Shown piece by piece: positions 54,785 through 64,000 of a stretch of 64,000 bases of DNA. The notes below the pieces were generated by a model that saw only the letters and a program-made list of their open reading frames with translations, ran no database searches and was not told the DNA's origin. Source of the stretch: Bryoerythrophyllum caledonicum (Eukaryota; Streptophyta; Bryopsida; Pottiales; Pottiaceae); contig OZ020524.1 in the NCBI GenBank assembly GCA_963971425.1, positions 6,868,417-6,932,416 of the forward strand, given 5' to 3'. Within the stretch, counting starts at the first letter, position 1. Each line of letters opens with the position of its first letter. The translations under genes and the position numbers were made by a program.

Positions 54785-57700
54785 ATGAAAATGGGTGAAT
54801 CAAGCTCCCGCCTTAAGTCCTTGTCACCGTCATTTCTGGGAGTGGGAGAAGAAAACATCACTCAGGTGAGTACTACTTCAGAAAATCCTTTGAAGTTGAC
54901 TTTTAGAGTGTGAAAAACAGCCTCATTTGTACTAGTGAATGCTAATGATACATGCAAGATGTAAGTTAATCCTTAGGTTTTCCTGCAGCCTTCGACAAGT
55001 GAAGTGTTCTCGATCTGAGGATCAACTTGAACTCTAACTTGATTTGAGAGAATGATTTCTATGATTTGCAGAATGAAGGTTTATCTGAGAAGATCGGGAA
55101 CTCAAGCAAGTGTAGTTGTTTGTCAGCTCAAGTAGCTCGAAGTTCTCTACCTTTCCGTGACCATCAAAGCCTCCTCAAATCAATCAACTTGCTCGAAGGT
55201 GATTTATACTGTAATATTGTAAATTGAGGAGTCAGGACTCACATTAGTACGATTAAGATTCCGAAAACTAGTCCAAGTTGATATGAAAATCATTTATTTC
55301 ATTGTCAGTTCCTCTCTACACGTGAAAATGTCAGTCTTCCTTCAAGCTTGATTAAAACAACCACAGTTAGGAATTGATCTCCATCAAATTTCGGGCTAGA
55401 CTTTTTTCGATTAAAGCATGATAAAGAAGGTTGCACTTCAAGTTACCGACTTCCGACACTTTATTCACGTCGGTGTCTTAATTCAATAAAATAGGACCAT
55501 AGTTAGACTTCTTCGTCTCACTCAAAGTCATACATTTGAGGTACATTTGGGGAAGTCCCACTGCTTACTAGGCTACGAGATATGAGACGACACCAAACAA
55601 TGACTATCCCTGGTATAATATGTAAAGGATTGTCAGTATTTGGTACCATCTCACACCATCTTTCTAGTAGTGTCCGTGGCAATGAAACGGAAGATGTTTT
55701 TCCACATGCATACGTTCATCACATGTTGATGATGGAAACAGTACCTGTGATCAGGTGAGCGTCATCAGAAGCTGAGGTTCACGGAGGCGCAGACAAAGCA
55801 TCTGGAGGCAACGTTTGGGAGGCAGCCGCGGCCGGATGCGCCCAAGAAGCGCCGCCTGGCTGCAGAGCTGGGAGTGCAAGCGCGGCAGGTAGAGGTGTGG
55901 TTCCAGAACCGCCGTGCCCGCGGCAGATCCTCCAAGTGCATCGCGAATAAGGTAGGTTTCACGTCAACGTAGAGGACACTAACTACTTTCACCCATACAA
56001 CATACTCGTCATAACAATCTTCACCTGGACATGATCTCACATCCATTGTTTTTTTCCATTTGAAACATGACTTCTTCTGATTGTGCAGCCAGAGCAGCAG
56101 CAGCACCAACAACACGTGGTTGCGAGCGAGAGGGAAGCGTTTCGGCAGCGGTGCCAGGAGCTACTTGTGCACAACCATCAGCTGCGCTCTCTCATCCAGG
56201 TACTCATCCTGTGCTACAATCAGCTCACAGTCCTATTTGTTATAATAGTCATTCCATTCAATAACAGGCAGCTCCCTCTACAATAATCCTGTTTGTTTAC
56301 ATTATAATAGTCAGCTCCCTCCATAATAGCCCTATCAGTTCCCACTACAACAACCTTGTTTGTAATAATAGTAAGCTCCCTCTACAACAGCCCTGTTAGT
56401 TATGACATCCAACTTCCTCTACAACAACCCTATTTGCTTAAGTTCAGGGGGGTTTCACACATGGACCATGGTACCAAGGTACCAAAGGACCAAACTATGC
56501 CGAGGTGCCGAGTTTTTGAGTTGGAAAAAAATATTAAAATATGTAATTTGTGGAGTTTGGGATCGTCCATATGTGAAAGCCCAAGGTACCAAGTTGAGAG
56601 GTTGAGACCCATACCATTTGGCAAATCCCAAGTCACTTTCTACTTCTTAAGGGTCTTACTTATATGAATTTTTCCTCTCTCATGTTCTCTAGCCATGGAA
56701 TCTACAAGGGAACACATTCTTGGTAAAAAAATCAAGAAAATGGTCAAAGTGCTCATTACACAAAACATTCCAGCACAAGCATCCACACAGAAAATTTTAG
56801 GTGAAAAAATTTTAGGTGAAAATTCAAATAAAAAAGCTCAGGTAAAATTTTCATGTAAAAAAGTTGAGAAAAAAAAATTGGATAGAGAATATGGATAAAG
56901 AATTTGGATAAAATATTTTAGGGTAAAGTAAGTTATTATTTTGAAAATTTGATCTAACGGTTGAAATCTTGTCAAATCTTAATATTTTAATGAAAAAATG
57001 TTTGGCACCTCGGCAAGAGTTTGGTCCGAACAAGAATAGAAACCCAAATTTCTCTCGAGGGACCGAAGTCTTGGTGCCAAAACCTCCAAAAAGTTCTGCC
57101 ATGCATTTTAGATGCCCTTGGTACCTTAGTACCTTGGTCCATGTGTGAAACCCCAAGGTCTTGATCAAAGCCGACTTTGAGGCTCTACACCAATCCAATT
57201 GCAAGCCTGTACTTGGTACCTTGGTACCATGTTCCATATGTGAAACCCCCTCAAATTCTATTAGCTCCTCTACAATATCCTTGTTTGTTTACATTGAATA
57301 ACAATTAGATCTCATGTTTGTATACATTATCATAACACTTAGCTTCCTCTACAACAACCTTGTTTGTTTACATTATCATGGTAGTCACATCCATCTACAT
57401 TAGCCCTTGTTTGTTTACATTCAATAGCAGTCAACTCCCTCTACAACAACCTTATACATTTACATTATTATAACAGTCAACTCCCTCTACTACAACTCTG
57501 TTTGTTTACATTATTACAATTAGCTCCTTCTTCAACAACCATGTTTAGTGTTTACATTGTAATGATCATCTCCCTCTACAACAACCCAAGCTGATTGTTA
57601 TTATAAAACGGTTTGAAAAATGGTTGTTGTAGCATATACTCTAGTAAAGGGAGTTAACTGTAGCCTTTAAGATCAACCACTCTAGAGTTCACTTTCTAAA

Positions 57701-58453
57701 GTGCGCAAAGTTTTTAGGTTCTCATTTTTAATCATCAAAATCGATTATGAATAACTCTAAATATCCGAAATCACCTTGAAGAGGAAAAAAGGCAGTCAAG
57801 ATTCATGATACAACACAACTTCTCCTTCTCCATGTGCTAAAGCTGGTTATAACTTGAGTTAGAGATCACCAAGCTTCTTCTGTAGATCTAATAATTATCA
57901 TGAGTAGCTATTAGATCTAGCTTGTAGTATTGTAAATTTTAAAAGAGGGACAATGGATCTCATCAAACAACTTTGAGTGACTTTACAAACAACTCTTTTG
58001 TATTGAAATTGATAAGTGGATTGATGTTATTTCAAAGAATTGTACGTACACTCCACGCATGGTACTAGAAACATAATAGAAGGAGAAAAATTTATGTCAG
58101 CTTTTACTTTTCAAATTGAAGCTTTCTTCTTCTTCTTTAGATTATTAGTTCCGCATTTTCAACCTACAAATTTGGATGATTTATAACAAATAATTTCCAT
58201 CACTGTAACTAAGTCTATTATCATAGAGTCTTCCAAGTAGAAATGCTCTAAGATGAGGTGTTTTTTAAGGAGGTGTAATCATATCACTTTGAACCTAAGT
58301 ATAGGGTTTAGGGTTTTAGATTTAAAATTATGTGATTTGGATGGTGTGCAGATTGAAAGATTGGATCACAACAACGTGCCGGCTTTAGGTACATTGCAGT
58401 TACAACAGGCTTTATGCAACTCCTGCAAGCAAGTACAAGAACAATTACAATAA
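54785..58453 (+). CDS. HD-Zip transcription factor, five exons, no START domain seen
   Basis: Exons are 54785-54865, 55072-55198, 55755-55951, 56089-56199 and 58352-58453; all junctions are GT...AG and the phases agree, giving 205 residues. Residues 70-135 are a homeodomain (LRFTEAQTKHLEATF, helix 3 RQVEVWFQNRRAR). A zipper follows with heptad residues V146, F153, L160 and L167, then a CX2C pair (C194, C197; ALCNSCK). The RPD in the first loop and the CX2C after the zipper resemble class IV HD-Zip proteins, which normally continue into a START lipid-binding domain of over 200 residues. Here translation stops eight residues after the CX2C and I see no START domain downstream. It is a nuclear DNA-binding protein, expected to bind pseudo-palindromic sites as a dimer. 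An unrecognised downstream exon is possible (a GTACAAG donor lies at 58430). Confidence 0.8.
56210..57655 (+). repeat. MITE-derived tandem array in HD-Zip intron 4
   Basis: About 13 degenerate units of roughly 40-50 bp, each with CTCCCTCTACAACAACC and often GTTTGTTTACATT, lie at 56215-56440 and 57255-57595. The array closes with GGTTGTTGTAGCATAT and AGTAAAGGGAGTTAAC (57620-57655), the inverted end of the small MITE seen at 43053-43146. The array is split by a foldback element. Confidence 0.7.
56445..57252. mobile_element. Foldback-type element splitting the intron 4 array
   Basis: The left end AGGGGGGTTTCACACATGG then ACCATGGTACCAAGGTACC is mirrored by the right end, whose complement reads AGGGGGTTTCACATATGG then AACATGGTACCAAGGTACC. 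Extra copies of the terminus occur inside (about 56565-56600 and 57110-57160). The ends share the TTCACAC core with the MITE at 35878. Confidence 0.75.
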
Positions 58454-58955
58454 TAGTTTCAGATGAATTCAACATGTTAGCAAAAACAAGGGATCTGTGA
58501 TGGTAGGCTTTTTGTGAGAGGAGCTAACATCACTCTAGGTTCTCGACGCCATTCTAATTTCTTTAGCTATCTTACTACAAGTTTGATTATTGCGATTGCA
58601 ACAAAAACTGAGTCAGTGAGATAAACAACCAAATTTAAATGACAATGCAATGACAATGAGTGATAACAACCGATGAAAATAATAAAAACGGATAATTATG
58701 AGTGATAAAACCGATGCTTTGAAAATACACATTGTGGAAAATGAAGTAATGTAGAACACTTTAAGGAATAATGGATGATTTCAATTACAACAAAACAAAC
58801 AAAAATGTTTGAAACACACCATCACCATGTACATAGACTCAATTTTTGCTCAAACCACTTGACTCAATGTGTCCACTATCTTTTTGGAGCTCTTACACTC
58901 TTCTAAAGTGATGAATAAGAGACTCTTACACTCTTCTAAGCTCTTACACATTGGA
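58454..58955. other. 3' flank of the HD-Zip gene
   Basis: A candidate polyadenylation signal AATAAA is at 58681-58686. A locally duplicated CTCTTACACTCTTCTAA is at 58885-58942. No START domain coding is seen. Confidence 0.4.
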
Positions 58956-58959
58956 AAAT

Positions 58960-59416
58960 GACTTACTCAAGAACAAAGCCAAATCCACCCAATGTGGTGT
59001 ACAAATTTTCCTCTAAACTTGCAAGATAGTCTCTAGCATCATATGCCCTTTGTATATTGTGCAATGGTTCAAATCTCAACATGCCAAACAATCCCAAAGG
59101 ATTATAAAGCCTCCACTTTGCTTACCAATTTGTTTCACCGCACATATGGGAATGTGTTCATGTCAACTATCCAACACCAGGTCCTCCCATTGAAGTTGCA
59201 ATAATTCATCTTGGTATCCTCACTAAACACCACCCACTCCCAATCACTTACTCTCCAATCTTTAAAGGTTTGAGCAAAATAATTTCTCTCTATCAAGGTT
59301 ACAATGTTGAATTCTTTTTCTTGCAAAATTAGCTTTGCCTTTGCTTTCAACCTCAACAAAACCACAAGAAGTAGTAAACACAATCCTATATAAACACTCC
59401 AAGAAAAAAATGTCAA
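58960..59416 (-). pseudogene. Tc1/mariner transposase fragment
   Basis: The minus frame 59135-59416 reads LKAKAKL, FAQTFKDWRVSDWEWVVFSED (first catalytic acid region of Tc1 transposases) and FNGRTWCW. It continues after a frameshift near 59140 as VKQIGKQSGGFIILWDC and, after stops, TIYKGHMM. Only the middle of the gene remains. It is a different copy from 28496-29514. Confidence 0.7.
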
Positions 59417-59419
59417 AAT

Positions 59420-60820
59420 TTCACCTCAAACCATCAAAGTTTGAGTTGCCAAAAGCATGCCTCAAAAACTAAGTATCCATTTGACTTCTTTTTTCTCCTT
59501 GAAACCCTAGAATAATTGATGATGCCATCATGGTGTCATCTTCATGTGAACTCATTCTTATTTCACATCCATTTCTCAGATTATATTAAATAATGTATTC
59601 AGCTATCCCCAATGTCGCTTTGAGCTTATATGTTTTAAACATTGACTCAACTTTGAAGTCACGTTATCCTAATATTGACACATGATTACAAATGCCCATC
59701 TATATGCATGTCCCTTCAATGAGCCCCATGTTCAATAGCGTTGAAACATTCAAGCTTACATTAATATATTCAAAGAACATATGTAAACCTTGATAAAAAT
59801 ATAACATTAAGAATACGTCCAACATAAATTAGATACAGACATGTCCATCACGTCTGTCATGTCCTTTAGAAACAACTAAAAGGCTTTGTTAACCCTTTAA
59901 AGACAAGCTAGCTTTGGTCAACATTCGGGAATCTACAAGCGTCATAGATTATGCAGAACATCATCAAGGCAATGTATGCATTTTACTTTCCATCCAAGGT
60001 CGCTTGTCCTTAAAGGTTAATCTACAATCTACTTAAAACCAAGGTTATTAAGTATAAAATACATATATTTGTATTCCGAATACAAATATATGTATTTACT
60101 ATTTGGTTGTACTTCGTACTCCAAATACGCCAAAATACTTGATTGAGTGAGGCAAAGAGAAGTCGCAAAGTAGAGGGTCAATATTAAATGCTACAACTAA
60201 AGTGCAACATCTACTAATACATTTAAAAACATCAATATAACAAGTACAACACGCAATTAAGCAATTATGCACTTGGCCATTTAAAAGTGCACTTCGGTAC
60301 AACGGCGGCCATTGCCAACAAAAGTGGCAAAATTGCCAAAAAAAAAAAAAAATCAAAGAAAAAAAAATGTTTTCCAAAGGAAAAAAAATTGAGCTTTTGC
60401 AACAATATTATGTACAATCATGGTTGTTAATATTGGAAGCGATTCTTTGGCATTTTCAACTAATTTTTGGTGGCCCCTTGTTAATACTAGATATATGTGT
60501 ATTTAATATAGTTTCACAATATTTCAAAGATAGGAAAGAAGGATTGTAGTGTAAAAACAGGCGTAATCACAAAAAAACATACTTTATGCAAGGGTTGGCA
60601 GTTGATTAAAAGATATTCTACGTAGTACATAATGCATACAATGGTGGAAACTAAATATAGATGCTTCTACAATTGGACTTAACACCAATAGTAAAAACAC
60701 CTTTATACCTTTGGGATAGTGACATAACGTCTTACATCACCCTTAGAATATACTACTCTTACACATACACTATATATCAATTACCATACACAACTAGTAT
60801 ACTCTAAAAAAGACACACTA
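59420..60820. other. AT-rich spacer with a perfect palindrome
   Basis: There is no gene. Poly-A/T tracts occur near 60338-60390. The palindrome at 60057-60097 is listed separately. Confidence 0.4.
60057..60097. repeat. Perfect 41-nt palindrome
   Basis: Arms AAATACATATATTTGTATTC and the exact complement surround a single central C. All 20 pairs match. Confidence 0.9.
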
Positions 60821-60821
60821 T

Positions 60822-61382
60822 CTACTCCATAGAATTTAGGGCTGCTTGCAAACGGTCGTCATCGATAGCTTCGGTTTGCATTGCAATATATTGTAGTATG
60901 TGAGCCTTTGCCGATTGAAGAATGCGAATCATGCTTTCAACTTGCACTCCAAATACATTGCGCTTTCTCCACCCGCTAGCCCCAAACATGGTTCTTTCCG
61001 GTGTATCTACCCATGGAAAAATGCATGCATCTTTCTCTATCCAACTATGGCTCTTCCCAGATGGCTCCCAGAATGAATCCATGCAATTTGCATACCGTTG
61101 TGCAGAAGACCCATGTCCATCAACAACCCCCCTTTGGATGATGGGCCAATACCAACAAACCTTTATCATAAGTCTCCATTAGTTTTTTCCTTCCTCAATC
61201 ACTTTTCCTACATAGAATGGTACACCGCCTTCTATCTCTGCTCGATCAACATTCAAGGCTACAAACTGTCCACAACGGATATCACATTGTGGATTAAATG
61301 GTGGAAATGGGTCGTGATTACCTTCATACATTGTTCCTTCTTCGGCGCGTTCCTCAACGTAGTTCGCTCTGTTTGTTGTGTC
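60822..61382 (-). pseudogene. Second BAH-like C-terminal module, one stop
   Basis: The minus frame is open from 61382 to 60822 except for one TAA at 61179-61181. It starts acidic, then FNPQCDIRCGQFVALNV, PFYVGKVIE, VCWYWPI, then FWEPSGKSHSWIEKDACIFPW and a helical tail. The FNPxCDxxxGxFV...GxVxE pattern matches the exon at 1-724 (FNPFCDVLLGDFVLCRP, WMGRVLE), so both come from the same family. No DUF7869 core lies upstream on this strand; the CACTA end at 61448 lies 66 bp away and may have cut the gene. Confidence 0.55.
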
Positions 61383-61639
61383 CTACACACTGCTTGATTA
61401 GAGGGTCTTCTCTACGAGGACCAAAGTATCCTTGAGCCTCAGCATTTCACTATAAGAAAACCGTGTTTTTTGTCATGTCTTCAGTGATGTCTCAAAAAAC
61501 GCAAAGACATCTACGGTCATGTCTTGCAAGCGCGAAGACATCTTAGACAAGGTGGATGTCTAAGAAGACATCCGGGAAGACACGGAAGACATCTCTGTGT
61601 CTAAGAGGTCTAGAGGTAATTTTGGGAGGGTAAAGTCTA

Positions 61640-61860
61640 TACCACGTGGGAGCCACGTCAGAGACACATCAGCGCCAAGTGAACGGGTAGTGCCACATGG
61701 CAATGAATTTCATCCTTATGTGGACTTTTCCGTGGTCCCACATACAATGACGTGGCGGCGCCAAAATTTGACATGGCACATGGGAAAATCTGACGTGGCA
61801 TGACGTGGCAGGCGGGAAATCCAACGTGGACCCGGAAAAATGACGTGGCATGCCACGTCA
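61640..61860. promoter_or_regulatory. Cluster of TGACGTGGCA (bZIP-type) sites
   Basis: ACGTGG or CCACGT cores occur at about 61641, 61651, 61749, 61792, 61802, 61829, 61842 and 61852, several as full TGACGTGGCA, and the last two form TGACGTGGCATGCCACGTCA. These are G-box/ACGT-type binding sites of plant bZIP factors. Lying inside the CACTA end, they may be its promoter or part of its subterminal repeats. Confidence 0.5.
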
Positions 61861-63109
61861 GCATCGTTTTGGGGGTTTTTATACTCAAAATATGTTCCTG
61901 ATAGACATCCCAGATGTTTGGGCCGACATCCACGATGTCTTCAAGGATGTCTCAAGTGATGTCTTCGGAACTAAAGTAGCATCTGCCGAGACATCGCTTG
62001 AGACATGGTACTGCTCCAGTGATGTAGTGGAGGATGTTTTAGAGGATGTCTTAGGGGATGTTTGGGAGGATGTACGTGAGGATGTTCAAGGTGATGTTTG
62101 CTATGTCGTTTGAGAAGATGTTTGCGAAGATGCTGGAGATGATGTTTGCTATGACGTTTCAAAAGATGTTCAAGAAGATGCTACAGATGATGTTTGATAT
62201 GGCGTTTGAGAAGATGTTCGAGAGGACGTGATTGCACAAACGTCCTAGAAAACATCTGTGACGACTTGTATAGGATGTCTTACAAGACATCCACAGCTGT
62301 ATGTAGACGTCTTTTGAAGCATGCTCCACTCACCATTCAAACATCCACTGTGACATCGGAATGTCTTCCCTTCCTGTTCTAGACATCTTCCAATACATCT
62401 CACATAACATTCAGAGACATATATAGACATCGCAGTACCCAATGTTCAAAATGTCTACAATACTGATGGTTGCTTGTCAAGAGTAAGTATTTTCATTGCA
62501 TACTCAAAACACGAGGTGACATCACAAATTAGTTGTTATAACAATATTGTTTGTAACCTAATAAAAAAATTACATCAAAAAATACTTCTATCTACATCAG
62601 CGATGTATTACGTACCCACAACTTCAAATTGCTCCTCTGTCATCACTGGTTGTCGCTACTCCCATATGATCGTGCGCATGTCCAACACTGCACATGTTCA
62701 ACAAGCCAACAACGTATGCAATTAAACAAGGGTTTAACATAAGAAGAAAATTGCTATAAATCCCGTTGACAGGACGACCTATATGTGCATGGTTAACTTC
62801 TTAACGCCAAAAAACCGTTAGTCTTAATCTCACCACTATGTGAACGTTCCACATGTCCCTCAAAGTAGAATACAAGTTGCTATATGTGACAAGATGTCTT
62901 ATGGGATGTTCTAGCACACATCTCAGACGCTCATGGAAATGTTGACGCGTTTGACTGGACGTCTTCGAAGACGTCTTTGAAAATGTCTTCAAGATTTCCC
63001 GTGTTGTTCATACGTCGTGCAGTGGCTCACTTGAGTCTCATTCGGGCCAGCATTATATTGTGCAATCACTCACCTACTTGCACGCCTCTTTCTTTATTTC
63101 TGCATTGCT

Positions 63110-63285
63110 GCCTCTACACTCTAAACTCTAACACTCTCAAACTCTAAAACTTTAACATCTAAACCACATACTCTAAAACTCTAAAACTCTAACCTCTACA
63201 CTCTAAACTCTAACATCCTAACTTGTAAACTCAGTCTACACTCTAAAACTCTAACCTCTACATTCTAAACTCTAACTACTTAGAG
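63110..63285. repeat. CTCTAAA-rich degenerate tandem repeat
   Basis: Units such as ACTCTAAACTCTAAC repeat over about 175 bp. CTCTAAA differs by one base from the telomere complement CCCTAAA, so it could be a degenerate telomere tract or a simple satellite. Confidence 0.7.
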
Positions 63286-63437
63286 AAATGAAGGCCAAAG
63301 TGAGCTTTGTGTAGCCTCAAATTCTACTTAAAGGTCTCATGACCTAACTATGGCTGCAGCTGCTAACCCTAGCCGCCTCTGTTCATTCACTGAACTCGAT
63401 GAAATTCATTCTAGTTGATGGTTATGAATGTCATTAT

Positions 63438-63530
63438 AGACATCTTTATGGACGTCATCTTAGACATCTTCATGGACGTCATCTTAGACATCTTCATGGA
63501 CGTCATCTTAGACATCTCCCTAGACATTTT
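63438..63530. repeat. 24-bp tandem repeat, about 3.5 units
   Basis: Each unit contains AGACATCTTCATGGACGTC and includes the GACATC motif of the CACTA subterminal region plus a GACGTC palindrome. The first unit differs by one base. Confidence 0.9.
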
Positions 63531-64000
63531 ATGACGTGTCAGCTCGTCCGACGTGGAGTTTTCCTTGCCATGTAGATAAGGAGCTATAAATTATTAAGTG
63601 AACAATATGTCTACGTGTTTATTCAATTATCAATATCGGAAAATTGACTTTTATTATAAAATGCTATTTTCTACAGCATTTCTATTTTAATAATTTAATA
63701 ACATTTAAATACATATATTTTAATATTTTAATAATTTTAATTGAATATAAAACAATTTATTAATTTAAATATAATAATTTGTTATTACATATTATTAATT
63801 TATTCAGAAATATATATATTCAACAGTTTAAATTCAAATTTTTAATTTTTAATATTATTTTTAAAAATAGACCAATGACAACTACTGAAAATAGAATATT
63901 TATATCAAAAAATTAATATTTCGAATTTATAAGGAATTCAAAATATTTTTTTAATGAACAAAAAAAGAAACAATATTTTATTGGATGAAGACTTTCCCTT

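Larger units (their letters stand above)
61448..64000 (+). mobile_element. CACTA (En/Spm) transposon, left end and subterminal region
   Basis: CACTATAAGAAAACCGTG at 61448 is the classic CACTA terminus (CACTACAAGAAAA in many plants). Inside it, GACATC/GATGTC units recur in both orientations at 61480-61610, 61900-62460, 62890-63000 and 63430-63540, as expected for transposase-binding subterminal repeats, though over an unusually long span. No transposase ORF and no right end (TTTTCTTATAGTG) is in the window. The ORFs at 61850-62113 and 61971-62162 are repeat by-products. Confidence 0.7.

Noticed and set aside
56356-56667. Overlapping ORFs of about 100 codons in HD-Zip intron 4
   Set aside because: They lie within the MITE array and the foldback element and have no motif.
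61971-62162. A His-rich minus-strand ORF
   Set aside because: It is a translation of the GATGTT/GATGTC repeats of the CACTA end.

Overview
The window looks like nuclear DNA from a streptophyte, most likely a seed-free plant such as a moss, another bryophyte or a related lineage. The grounds are plant-type introns, a plant HD-Zip homeobox gene, TTTAGGG-type telomere-like repeats, a plant-style L1 LINE, a CACTA transposon end and many MITEs. I cannot name the species. Most of the window is repeat-derived. The only gene that looks intact is the HD-Zip gene at 54.8-58.5 kb.

1-18.5 kb is relatively gene-rich. On the minus strand lies a broken multi-exon gene with a DUF7869 (DDE/RNase H-like) core, next to an unrecognised ORF. 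On the plus strand lies a decayed multi-exon gene (5.25-8.2 kb). Downstream of it a hAT-like transposon (8310-11246, perfect 8-bp target duplication GTGCTTGC) carries a plant-type divergent kinase gene. After that come a low-complexity coding segment and a row of four FCP1/SCP-like HAD domains (12.4-18.25 kb) whose catalytic aspartates are replaced. A short palindrome (core TCGGCTGNCAGCCGA) recurs at least 16 times here. It sits in nearly every intron or spacer, often shortly before a 3' splice site, and I saw no copy in the remaining 45 kb. This is the strongest candidate for something undescribed.

18.5-43.4 kb is AT-rich nested transposons. A decayed Ty3/gypsy element (about 21.1-30.7 kb) contains, in order, an unclassified 2.1-kb insert, a TA-rich MITE, a 0.93-kb element flanked by TTAA, and a Tc1/mariner (DD34E) element with matching inverted repeats. 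Next come a 22-bp minisatellite, a degenerate interstitial telomere tract, and a MITE cluster (34-41.7 kb) that includes a second TTAA element and three back-to-back AGAGCATC-type MITEs.

43.46-50.77 kb is a full-length L1-type LINE on the minus strand with a 15-bp target duplication. Each of its two ORFs carries a single nonsense codon. 50.8-54.5 kb holds more MITEs and a 136-bp foldback element. 54.8-58.5 kb is a five-exon HD-Zip gene with no START domain in view; its fourth intron holds a MITE-derived tandem array split by a foldback element.

58.5-64 kb contains a Tc1/mariner fragment, a perfect 41-nt palindrome, a second copy of the C-terminal module of the DUF7869 gene, and the left end of a CACTA element (61448) with about 2 kb of GACATC/GATGTC subterminal repeats that runs out of the window.
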